Shown: positions 21,707 to 32,254 of the stretch, piece after piece
Numbering within the stretch: position 1 is the stretch's first letter
How the letters are laid out: each line of letters starts with the position of its first letter
Assembly: GCF_030052815.1 (NCBI RefSeq)
Contig: NC_079499.1
Coordinates: 105,558,480-105,622,479, forward strand
Source: Hevea brasiliensis
Lineage: Eukaryota; Streptophyta; Magnoliopsida; Malpighiales; Euphorbiaceae
Direction of reading: 5' to 3'
DNA length: 64,000 nucleotides
The notes under the pieces: model-generated
Databases searched by the model: none
What the model was told of the DNA's origin: nothing
Seen by the model: only the letters and a program-made list of their open reading frames with translations
Made by a program: the position numbers and the translations under genes

Positions 21707-24700
21707 TGTCACACCTTACCCCTCTGTAAGGCATAATATGATCCAGTAGAATACCTAATGAACTATAGAACTTCACCTACCTATAACTAATTAAGTACCC
21801 TACAAGGGATTTTAAAACAATTTTATTATTTTTGATAAGTGGTGAGCATTTCTAATAAGTATTTAAAACATTTAGTTGAAATTAAAACTAATTAATATTT
21901 TTGGACATTTTAGTTTTCAGCAAATTTTATAAAAATTTTGACAGAGTTCCCTCGTATTTTGAGAAAACCGTTCTTCAAATACAGTAAAAGCACTTCTAAA
22001 AGTTTTCTCAACCACTACTTCAATTTCAAACTCAATCTCAATCAATTTCTCAAATTTATCAACTTTCAATTTCAAATCTAGTATCAATGATCATCAAAAT
22101 ACTAACAATCCATTTCATTCATATTCCATTCATATTTCATTAGATAAACAATTTATATATTCATCATACTAAAATTTACATTCAAAAAGTCCAAATTAAA
22201 ATTTATTACAACTTTTATACAAACTTTATACAATGCTCAAGACCCATGTACATGTCCATACATTTATGTGCAATATATACATCAAAAGAAATATTTACAA
22301 TTAGGGTATAAATTATACCGAAAACTTTAAGTGAATGATCCTCAATCTTTAGTAGCTCGATCTGCTGCTCCTCTAGTCTCTGTATCTGCGGCAATATAAA
22401 GCTATCATTGAGTACTAGGACTCGATGGTGCACAATATACTAAAATAATCATTATGCAAAACTTAAATCACATTCATTCAAAAATTGGGCTAAACATGAA
22501 AATTAAATACAATCATGCATTGTAAGGTTTTACATGTAAACCAAGTTCGTTTCAAAGTATCAAAACACATTTCATAAAACCCACAGCTAGATCATGCCCT
22601 TCGAAACAAATAGAATCTCAATAGCCAGAGGCTAAAGAGAAATCATTTCACAAGGCTAGCTAGCTCAAATATATGGATATCCATTCACATCCTCTTCTCT
22701 TGGCACACCTCAACACTTCTCCGGAGAAGGAATCAAAATTGAAACTAATTACCCCCACTAGTCGTGCTAGTGAGGTGTTCAAATATATGGTCATGACCTT
22801 TGTGGTTTCAAAACTTATCTTAACAATTTGCTAAACATTGTCATTTCAAATATACACAATAACTTTCACAATTTAAATCAAACATCATAAAAATGTAATC
22901 CAATATTTCACATTATTCAAAACATTATGCAATCAATGAATTTTAAAGTATATGTTGTGCACAAACCTCAAGCGAGTCGTCCTTTAGCCTCGACTCGGTT
23001 CCTCGGGTTCCTTCGATATTCTTTTCAACTGAAACACATAATTTTACAATGTTTCAGTACTAAAACTTAAAATAAATCCAAAATAAACTTAACTTCATAT
23101 TTACCTAGCTCTAACGTGTTAAATTCGAAGTTCTCGAAATTTTTGTGTTTTGGGTTACTATTCACTGCACTATTCAAGTCAAATTATTGACTTTCTAAGG
23201 CTTAATAGGTATGGGAACTCCAAATTCACCCACATACCACATTTTAGTCACCAAACTTGTTGGTTTTGGTCATTTGTTTAAAGCTTAAATCAAATTGGCA
23301 AAATTGCCAATTTTCGGTTTTGGTTCTACGAAGTTGCACTATTCCATTGGTCGATCTACTGTTGGAATTTGACAAAACTTCCTTCATAGAAAATGTTCCT
23401 TATTGTCTTAAGTGTATTCTCATTTTTGGATCACCTCAATCGGAGTTTTGTAGCTCAAGTTATGGCCAAAATACAATTACTGTTCACATACACTGTTCAT
23501 ACTGGTATTCTGGTTCAGGCAGATTTTTTATCCAACTTTGTTCAGTTATTTGATCAAGTTAAGTTCATAATTGGGTCTAACTTTCTTCATATGAAATGTT
23601 CTACTATGTCTTAGGTTTCCATCAGTTCAAGAATCGCCTAAATCCGAGTTTTCTAGAGAGAGTTTTAGCTATCCAAACATTGCTTCTTTAATAAAAATCT
23701 GCAGAATTTCAGTACATAAATTTTAAATTTGCTCATTGATTTTTATTTTTTTATTGCATAATTTGGTTTGGTGTTCTTCTTGAAAGTTTTAGGTCTATAT
23801 CATATCTAATTGCTGGAAAAATTTCAGGTCAATTTGACCTACCTAGCTCGAGTTATGACCAAATGAACAGTTACTGTTCATTTGGTCAGTTATCTTGATG
23901 TGCCTGCTATCAACTCACTTTGGTCAATTTGTTCACCAAGTTTTAGTCAGTTTTTGGTCATGGTTCCTTAATGAAAGTTGTGCCATTTTGTGTCTATTTT
24001 CATCTCCAATTGGTGGCATATCCATTGGGCTTGTAAAATTTGAGTTTTGGTCCTTCAAAGTAGGTTTGGTCATGCTGCCAGCAGCATGACCATTGACCTA
24101 CAATTTGATTTTTATTCCAACAATTCCCACATCTTATTTGGTCATAATTGACCATTATTTCATTTCACAATAGGTTAAACATATCATTTATGTATTTCTC
24201 CAATTTTTGGTTCAAAACCCTAGCATTGAAACCTAACTCACTCATTATTACAATTAATCACATTGGTGCATTTCCATCTTACTACCATACTAATGTAAGT
24301 TTATTAACATCTTTAATTTATTTAAAATACATCAAACCATACCTCTCATACATCCATCAACCAAGCCAAAATTCCCTCTCTTCCTAATCATGCAATATTT
24401 TTCAATTTCTTCATATAATCTCATTCATTTCTACACTAAATCCACTCATATATACTAAAAGAAAAGTTGGATTAGCTATACCTTAAGTGGCGAATTTGTC
24501 TATCAATTCTTCAAACTTTTTTCTTTCTTTTCCCAATCTTCTTATCTTAGTTCAAACACAAGTTTTACTTATGGGATGTAAAGATTTCATGGCAAGATTT
24601 AGGGTTTCAAGCTTTAAATGAGCTTCAATGGAGGTTTTCATGAAGTAAATGGAAGGGAGAGAGAGAGTGGACGTTTTGAAGAAGAAGAAGACTTTTTCTT

Positions 24701-25367
24701 TTCTCTTTTTGCTTTTTAATTGTTAGTAATTATCCCTTTTTGAAGACCAAAAATCCCATTTAATAAATAAATTAATTAATTTCTTTATGACATCTTACAT
24801 GATGTCATCACCTTTAACTTTTCCATCTTCTTCTTCTCTTTCTTTTATTTATTTATTTATTTATTTATTTTCTATTAGTTCTTTAATTTAATTCTCGATT
24901 CGAAATTTTCTTTTCTCCGATTTTATTTGTGATTGGGTTAGGAGTCGACTCTTGGGGTCAATTGACCAAATTGCCTCTCATCGATTCATCGGTTTGCCAA
25001 TAATTTCATATTTCTTTCGGCTCTCGACCTAATTATTTGGTGACTTATGATTCTTTTTCGTGATTTTCTCTTTTCCACTTTGTGTTCATAAGGGTCCTAA
25101 GGACAGCGGCGTCACTTTTTACTGATTCGAAATTTGAGTTTAAAAGCGACTTGTGATCATTCAGAAGGTCACCCATCATTTGTGACTCTCGGCTCGTTTA
25201 ACTTCTTATGTTCTATTTTTCTTATTTATAGTTAACTAATTAAACATTACTAATTATTTGTGTTTATGGTTTATCTAATTGTCTTAAGTATGGTTCTAAT
25301 CCCTTTAATTGTCGGATGACACGGTCAGGAGATGAAATATACCAGCTATATAAATAGGGGTGTTACA
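21707..25367 (-). repeat. E2 5' LTR, mosaic
   Basis: 3.66 kb, TGTCACACCTTACC to GGGGTGTTACA. It aligns to 13285-16930 with roughly one difference in ten bases, with one clear exception: about 24372-24480 is unrelated to the partner segment near 15975-16085, while both sides of it match. The LTR hairpin region (22407-22432) is damaged (ACTCGATGG for ACTCAGTGG). A (TTTA)n tract lies near 24845-24870. Confidence 0.85.
24845..24870. repeat. (TTTA)n microsatellite
   Basis: About six TTTA units in the E2 5' LTR. They are not present in the partner LTR near 16430, which has a T-rich run instead. Confidence 0.8.
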
Positions 25368-26435
25368 ATGGGGTGATCTCTATCTGACCCTCTTAATCCA
25401 ACCTCTGCCCGGTGAGTGTCTCTCAAGCTGGACTTTAACTAATAAACCAAATCGAGTCCCGAGTGTTTCTCAAGCCGTGTCTACCCGAAGGTGAGTCCCA
25501 GTGAGTGTCTCTCAAGTCGTGTCTACGTCTGTCCATATCAATACCATACCACACGCACTCCACGCACACTACGACTCCAAATTACCACAAATAACATCCA
25601 TGGCACTTCAATAATTAAGAATGCAATATAAGGCGTGCCTAGTGTTTAACTACACAGATACATATTTATTAGTGATGCATTGGCATGCTTGAACATATAA
25701 TATTGAAATTATAATTAAAATTAATATTTTACTCACAGACTCAGCAGGATTCTTGTGGCGGTAGGCGGAGGAGGAAGGCATCGACTCACGATAATTTTAT
25801 TATAATTATTTAATAAATTTGACTCAATACAAACTAAGAAAAGACCAAAGATGTCCTAAGTCGTGTGAAAATTCGTGAGTCTCTCCTATACCTATGACCT
25901 ACCCAACCTGCAAAATGGTTCAATAAACTGAACCCATATCTCATCATCATTATATGGCCCCTCCTGGGCTCTCCAAACAAAGCAATAATCTCAAAATCAT
26001 ACAACTCTCTTATAAGACTTCAAAACTAATATTTTTCAAAACTATCCAAACTAACTTTAAAAATTCTATAAACCTGTCCCGCGGTCTTTAATAATATTAT
26101 AAGGCTATTGCAATAGAAATCGTAATTTTCTTATCATCCACGAATATTTTATAAATTTTATTCTAATCCAGTACAATGTAAAAATTGAATAATGTAGAGT
26201 TCGAGTTTACCTATGCCAAATCTGACAACTGGAACGCGTCCAGAATGTTTGAAAATGGTGGGGTAGCCTATAATCTTGATCCAGTTCTGAAATAGATCCA
26301 GACTTATACGCTTGACCGAAAGTGCGGATCTGGCGACGATCAATTTCCACGAAATGAAAGTATATCGCGAAGTCCACAATACCAGTGTTAGAATAATATA
26401 TATATATATATTATTTGAAAATTAGGGATGTTACA
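25368..26435. mobile_element. Truncated gypsy LTR remnant
   Basis: 25368-25740 matches the loop of the composite element (about 1160-1535), including CAAGCCGTGTCTACCCGAAGG and GATTCC-poor CAC-rich blocks, in the same orientation. The remainder up to GATGTTACA (26435) has the base make-up and end of an LTR but no partner in the window. Its start is missing where E2 ends. Plausibly a solo or truncated LTR. Confidence 0.55.
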
Positions 26436-28591
26436 TAATATTAGAAAAATTTATATATTAAAAATTTATTTTAAAAAGTAAAAAATTAATTAATTAAATT
26501 CATATTTTTTATTAATTGTTAAAATATTGAATTAATTTTTAATGATACATTAATTAATTTAGTTAGCTAAAAACTAGAAAATTAGCAAATAAATATACCT
26601 ATATTTTGTAGGTAACTAAGATTATCGACTAAATTTTATTTGTCGACAAATCCATGTGTAAGTGTTTTTATTGAGGAAAACGTTTTTTCCATTAAATTTA
26701 CTTACAAAAAAAGTCATTGATAAAGGCGAATTTTTTATTGATAATTTCTTGGGGTCATAAGCCAGTAATGATTTAAAGATTATTCATCGACAAAATTTTA
26801 ATTTCGTAGAATATTAATTTAATTTAATTTAATTTAATTTAATTTAATATATTTAATTTAATTTTTCAACTTTTTAATTTAATTTTTTAATTTGATTTTT
26901 ATTTTTAATTTTATTATTATTTTTTATATTAATCATTAATTATTTTATTTTATTTTATTTAAAATTTATTTTTTATTTTCTATTTTTTAAAAATTTAAAT
27001 GAAATTTAAAAAAATAATTAATAGGATCTAAAGTAGGCTCCACATAGTGACTATATCACCATTACTATAAGTTGGAGAGTGGCTTATAGGAAAGTCACTT
27101 CTCACCATTTTATAGGTATACCAACCAAGCATATTCATAGGTAATTTATATTGAAATTTTATTTTATTTTTTTTCTTTTTAATATTACAAATCAAATACC
27201 AATTCATTGGCAACTGGCAAAATTTGTTCATTGGTAATTTATATTAAAATTTTATATTTTATTTTATTTTTAATATTCTTGATCAAATATGAGTTCAACG
27301 ATAATTATTGATGAAATTTTTCATAAGTAGTTTATTTTAAAATTTTATTTTTTTTTAAATTTCTTTTTAGTATTACCGATCAAATATGAGTCGCTGATAG
27401 TTGCCGACGAACTTTGTTTAATGGTAATTTATCTTAAAATTTTATTTTTTTATTTTTTTAATATTCTTGATTAATTATGAGTTTGTTAGTTATTATTGAT
27501 GAAACTTATTCATAGGTAATTTATTTTAGAATTTTATTTTTGATTTTTTTAATACTATCAACTAAATATGAGTTTGTTGGTAATTATCGAAACTTTTCTT
27601 CGGTAATTACTTATCTTAAAATTTAATTTTTTTTTATTTTCTTTTTAATATTATCAACCAAATATGTATTCGTTGCTAATTATTGAAAATTTTTTAGAGA
27701 AAATTTTTAAGTTTTTTAAAATTTTATGTTTTATTTTCTTTTTAATATTACTGATTATATATGAGTCAGTAGATAATTATCAACAAATATTTTCATTGAT
27801 ATATTTTTTATTTGTTCACCAATTTTATCGCTAGTATTTAGTACCATCTATACCTACAAAATTGCAAGGTCGATAAAAGTTTTGTCGATACAAATTGATT
27901 TAAATCTTAATTTCTTTGGCTTCTCTTTTTTATCAGTAAAGCATCGGTAATTACTAACAAATTTGGTAAATGATAATTTTTTTAGTTATTTTTTTAATTT
28001 TTTATAGTATTTGTTTTAATTTTTAAAATTATTTATAATGATGTAAATATATGCTTTTTCTTTGAATATATTGATATTGTTAATTCTTGACATGTTCTTT
28101 GTGAACGAGAAAAGTGATAATCATTAAATTCTATTTGTATGATTTTATATTACTTTTAAAAAGTTGAAATTTAGTAATTTTTATGTGATTTTATATGCTA
28201 CATGTGCTACCGTCACCAAATGCTCACTTTGGGCCTGCAATGAGACATACTGGATCAATAGAAAACCTTTAGAAGCAATATGGAAAAATGAAAAATAAAT
28301 TAATTATCTTAGAATGGAATGGGACTTTAGAATACTTGTGTATATATGCCATAGTATTATTTTTCTGTCAAACAAACAAATTAAACTAATCAGCTTAATT
28401 ACATACTTTTGAATTATAATATAAAGTGATTGAAGTTATGAATTCTCTATCAGAATTATGGAAATGCAATATTTCTATAAAGAGAAGGAAAAGGCAATCG
28501 AGAAAATATGGCCTGTAGATGAGATGATAACTAAATTAAGATTCAAATAGTAATTATAAGAGTAAATTAGTTTATATAATTTTTTTTTTAA
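26436..28591. other. AT-rich tract, possible DNA-transposon remnant
   Basis: No gene is seen. Words such as GTCGATAAAAGTTTTGTCGA, CCGACGAACTTTG and GGTAATT recur through 26600-27960, sometimes in reverse orientation (TTTTGTAGGTA near 26612 against TACCTACAAAA near 27860). This style resembles the subterminal repeats of CACTA-type transposons, but I could not define ends or a duplication. An (AATTT)n tract occupies about 26816-26847. Confidence 0.35.
27139..27810. repeat. Diverged ~95 bp minisatellite
   Basis: About seven units, each starting GGTAATTTAT or a variant (27139, 27231, 27327, 27423, 27517, 27601 and a weaker one near 27700). Each runs through a TTTTATTTT run, AATATTA/C, GATCAAATATGAGT and a T/GATAATTATTGA block. 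Spacing is 84-97 bp. Units differ by many substitutions. Confidence 0.7.
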
Positions 28592-28615
28592 TTTAATTAG
28601 TTGTGGCCTTAGTAA

Positions 28616-28906
28616 TACAAACATTGAGGTGGTTTGATCATGTGAAAAATATACATACGGAGGCTCGATTAGGCAGGTAGAGCACATTGGATTAGAGGAT
28701 AAAAAGAAAAGAAATAGTATATCTAAACTGACTTGGAGAGGTGAATAGTATAATATGACCTATAAGCATTATACATTTCTGAAAATTTAATTCAAAATTG
28801 CTTAGAGTAGAGAAAGAGAATTTATATAGTCAACCCCAATAAATTTTTGGAAATTCATATAGTCAATCCCAATAAATTTTTGAGATAAGAGTTTAATTGA
28901 GTTGAG
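28616..28906 (+). mobile_element. 5'-truncated RTE-type LINE 3' end
   Basis: A 291 bp insert bounded by identical 24 bp direct repeats at 28592-28615 and 28907-28930 (each begins TTTAATTAG and ends CCTTAGTAA). Translation of the start gives RWFDHVKN followed by EARLGR, like the C-terminal RT tail of plant RTE LINEs (usually RWFGHV...). The tail holds GTCAACCCCAATAAA, similar to the GTCGACCCC motif at RTE 3' ends, duplicated in a ~33 bp tandem repeat (28824-28881). It ends in a TTGAG-rich stretch. A dead-on-arrival copy typical of LINE insertion. Confidence 0.75.
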
Positions 28907-28930
28907 TTTAATTAGTTGTGGCCTTAGTAA

Positions 28931-29680
28931 GATAGTTGTGGAAATAAAGGTTCCTTCAAAAATTTATTGTATTACTTTTTTAATCAAAGATAAAAATAAT
29001 ATTGTTCTTTCTTTAATGTTTACATTATGCATAAATTTATCACAAATCCACAAGTTCTTAGTATGTTTTATCAAATGCTGTAATTTAATTTATAAGATTG
29101 ATTAATAAATGTTTATTGAATCATATTTTAGTGAACTAATTATTAAATTAAAATATTAGGATTTCTTAATTATTATAATTGATAAAAACATTTTCATTTA
29201 ATATATATATATATATATAACAACTATGAATTAGGAAATATCAAAATTAAGGTAAGAAAAGTAATAGATTAATAGAATTTATTTGAATTAAGCCGAAGCT
29301 ATCAAAATTATAATGTGCGGTCAATGTTTATAATCATAAAAGATTTTATTAATATAAAAATGATTTTATTTAATGAAAATATTAGGCATATTTAATTAAT
29401 AGTTATTTTAATTCTTAAATTTCTATAAATATTCTTTTAAAAGTTTTTAAATTTTTTTTAGTTTCACTTATTTATAAAAATATAAAAAATTATATATTTA
29501 AAAATTAAAAATAAAATTAAAATTACATTTAAAAATAAAATCGTAAAAAATCGTGCCATGCATGTATTACTTTTAGATAAATTAGAATATAATGGAAAAT
29601 TCAGATAAAAAAATTCTAATTAAAACGAAAAAAAAATTAAATAACTAATCTTATTTGAGATAAAAAATAACTAAAAACTA
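28931..29680. other. AT-rich intergenic DNA
   Basis: I see no gene or recognisable element here, only an (AT)n run at about 29200-29219 and A/T-rich low-complexity sequence. The plus-strand open frame at 28902-29105 is short, overlaps the LINE boundary and has no family signature. Confidence 0.6.
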
Positions 29681-29692
29681 ATTCTGCAGCTT

Positions 29693-29953
29693 GTCATTTG
29701 CTATGTGCTTCATCCTGATGTAGTCATTGGTTTCCCTTGAGGCAGGCGACGGCTTCGCCTAGTGATGACTTTCAGGTTGGGATTTCGAATCCCTATTCGC
29801 GTGCTTAATCCTCAGACTTGATTCTGTGTTTTATGTCTTCGGCCTTTATTTTGTGGGATGGATTACTATTTTGGATAATGCAGATTGGGCTGGAGACTGG
29901 AGTCTATTTTATCTTCAATGATATATCCATTTTAATAAAAAAAAAAAAAAAAA
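29693..29953 (+). mobile_element. SINE, tRNA-related, with poly(A)
   Basis: A 261 bp insert between perfect direct repeats ATTCTGCAGCTT (29681-29692 and 29954-29965). It ends in a run of about 17 A. GGGATTTCGAATCCC (about 29779-29793) fits an RNA polymerase III B box (GGTTCGAATCC type), and the GGCAGGCGACGG...CCTAGTGATG stretch about 35-60 bp upstream is where an A box would lie. The element encodes no protein and would have moved with LINE enzymes. Confidence 0.75.
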
Positions 29954-29965
29954 ATTCTGCAGCTT

Positions 29966-30302
29966 CAACTTGACAAAATAAGAAGTAAATATGTGTTGGG
30001 ACGGTTTTGGGGGCATATGAGAAAATGTAGATGCATGCTGCTATCCTAGGAAGATGCACCTTGTGGGGTGTCGTATTCCTTGCCACACGCTACGGCGGGT
30101 GATGCTGTACAGGCCCATTTTCCACCAGCTACTTAATTTTCCACCAATTGTTTAAGTAGGGATGATAATTGTTTCTAATCCAACTCATCCCTCACCCCGT
30201 ATCTTATTAAATTTCTACGATTTTAAAATTATGCAAGACAAAGATAAAGAGAAAGTCTCCTCATTTTAAATCCCTATAATCCTCTCTTATAATAATATAT
30301 TA
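29966..30302. other. Unassigned spacer
   Basis: No gene is seen. 30155-30210 has an ATGATAATTG...CTCATCCC block of the kind common near plant DNA transposons, but I cannot define an element. Confidence 0.5.
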
Positions 30303-30784
30303 TTATGCAAGTCTGCATCAACTTGGGCTCCTTTGTTTTTGACCTTCTTATCTCATATTCCTTCTGGTTGAATTCTACACCAAATCTTCGTTGTTGGATC
30401 AAAGCCTTCAGATCTCTATCAAGCTTGGTAATTTTGCTTTATAAGTCCTTGTACATGTTTTGGGCAAAAGCAGTGAAGGAGTCAATCTTTTGATCAACAT
30501 GCTGAGTCCTGGTGAGGACCTGGTCAATCTTGGAATCAATACTGTTTGTAGTGCCTTGTGCAGACGGTAGCATTCTTGGTTTTCCAGTTCAAAACTTCTT
30601 CAGCTTGAGTGATCGGGGTTGTCTGACCTTCACTATCAACCTTAGTTGAGTGAAAGAAAGGTTTGGTGGAGATTTTGGTCTGCTGGTCGGTCTGTTGTGC
30701 TAATGGAGGAAAATCTGCTTCATAAGAGGTAGGTGAGAACATCATGCAGGGTTGCACCAAAGGAAGTGAAGTCGGAGGGTGGGG
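30303..30784 (-). pseudogene. Inverted EPRV coat-protein fragment
   Basis: Reverse complement of the near-full copy's 32675-33150 region: the linker before the coat protein and the coiled-coil segment (on the minus strand FPPLAQQTDQQTKISTKPF, then the heptad-rich IDSKIDQVL region). Small indels break it. It abuts the viral leader at about 30785-30788, so the viral cluster begins with a head-to-head junction. Confidence 0.8.
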
Positions 30785-30787
30785 GGC

Positions 30788-31286
30788 ATTCAATAATATT
30801 CTATGAAGTTCTCTTCCATGGCTTTCTAAACTCTTCTTCTTCTCTCCAAAAACCTTTAAACATGTATCATACTCTTATAATCAGAGATACGTATGCTCTA
30901 CACTTGCCTCTTTGAGAGGATCCTGTGTATCAGAAATATCTTTGTTTTGACATTAAGGTGCGACGGTCCCGTTATCACATGTATAATGAACAAAAGGACA
31001 CAGCTAGAGAGTACCTATGGAGAGGGAAGAGGCATAGCATGAGTTCATTATATGTGTGGTAAGGGCTCCCGGCTTATCTTGGTATTAGAGCCTGATTATG
31101 TTTGTATTATACATACTTCACTGGTGAGTAGGAGAGAAATCTTCAAACTCTGGTAGTTCTCTTAATTTCTGTATCACTGTTTTTTGCCATCTTCTCTTAT
31201 CTTGGTATATCGGCTGGAAACTAGTAACTGCTTGATTCCTTCCTAGAAGGTAGAGCGATCTCTAGTCACAACGCCACGTACCAAAC
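30788..31286 (+). promoter_or_regulatory. EPRV leader / intergenic region, copy B
   Basis: Non-coding leader between the RNA start and the first ORF. The first 270 bases recur at 37681-37953 and 48785-49074. An imperfect stem can form between 30974-30991 (ATCACATGTATAATGAAC) and 31043-31060 (GTTCATTATATGTGTGGT), enclosing a 51-base loop. The PBS follows at 31080. A large leader hairpin just upstream of the PBS is usual in this virus family. Confidence 0.8.
31080..31095 (+). other. EPRV primer binding site
   Basis: TGGTATTAGAGCCTGA, the initiator tRNA-Met site with one C-to-T change against the usual TGGTATCAGAGC. In caulimovirids this marks the minus-strand start and map position 1. Confidence 0.85.
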
Positions 31287-32250
31287 ATGGCTTGTCAAAC
31301 ACCAAACCCTGTTTCTGAAACTCATCTTTAGACCCCTTCTCCCTCTGAGATTGTTAACCTCACTTCTTCTCTTTCTTTTTCTTCACCACTTCGAAGAACA
31401 TTATCCTCCAGAATTGATAACCTCGTGGAAATATCCACTTTACCTGAAGATGCTCAGGTTGGAGAATCTCTTCTTCCTCTTCTCAGTCCATACAACATCT
31501 ACAGACGATCCGGATCTTTGACCAGATCTATCAGATCTCTCATTTCTTCCAGAAGATCGTTGTCAAAAGAATATGTTCAGGCCTCCAGAATGGATCAATG
31601 CTCTCTCCAGAGTTCATCTTTGAGCGATGCGTAAACTTAGAAATCCCTCCTCAGCTCATCCCGAGATGGAGGCAAGAAGGGTTTTCTCATCTTCACTTTG
31701 GAGCTGTTCGACTTATCCTCGATCTACATGGGCGGCGAGGACTTCCGATAGCAAAGTATCACTCCTCGTCTGAGGTTTTTCTGATATGAACATGCAGTGA
31801 TAGGGACATGTCTTACCACTTTGCATGGTAGGAAGTGTGGTATTGACGTTTTTTCCTAACTACAATCTTTCCCTTAGAGATCCACATCTCAGCACTGCTT
31901 TAAAAGTCCAAATCCAACTCACGGGTGCAGCCCAAGTCACATCTTCCATGATGGCTACGTTACACCACGGATTATCTACGAGTTGCAAGATCATGCGGTA
32001 GATCTATCTCGACCATCTGTATCAAATGATGCTCTGCTTGTGCTGCGAACACTGAAACTACTCAACAATTGTTGGATACCTGAGCAGCGCCTAGAAATGA
32101 GCTTGAACAGCTCATCCCAAAGGATTGGTTAACCAATTATGAAAGGCTTCATACAACCTCCCAACCAATCCAGATCACAGAATCTTCTTTCAGAAGGAAT
32201 CCTGATGGAACAGTACAGACTTCCTTCCAGCCACCACGGCATTCTACAGG
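31287..32250 (+). pseudogene. EPRV movement protein region, copy B
   Basis: Begins at ATG 31287 (MACQTPNPVSETHL). Codon 15, CAG in copy D, is TAG here. The reading continues to the segment QLIPRWRQEGFSHLHFGAVRL, followed by ILDLHGRRGLP. This conserved block resembles the 30K-superfamily movement proteins of caulimovirids, which form tubules through plasmodesmata. Later parts (31845-32240) are homologous to copy D 49633-50080 but carry indels near 31970-32080. Not functional. Confidence 0.8.
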
Positions 32251-32254
32251 ATCC

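Larger units (their letters stand above)
13285..25367 (-). mobile_element. Ty3/gypsy Tekay-like element E2
   Basis: A 12.1 kb minus-strand relative of E1 with both LTRs (13285-16930 and 21707-25367), polypurine tract at 16931, and a damaged PBS at 21688-21698. Coding order matches E1, but all parts carry many small indels. No matching 5 bp duplication is visible: TAGAA lies before 13285 and ATGGG after 25367. The right flank is an unrelated LTR remnant, so E2 may be a recombinant of two elements or may have lost a flank. Confidence 0.88.

Noticed and set aside
25368..25372. ATGGG after E2 as a target duplication
   Set aside because: The bases before E2 at 13280-13284 are TAGAA, so there is no match.
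29779..29793. GGGATTTCGAATCCC as a tRNA T-arm of a functional tRNA gene
   Set aside because: No acceptor stem or anticodon arm could be drawn; flanking duplications and the A tail identify a SINE.
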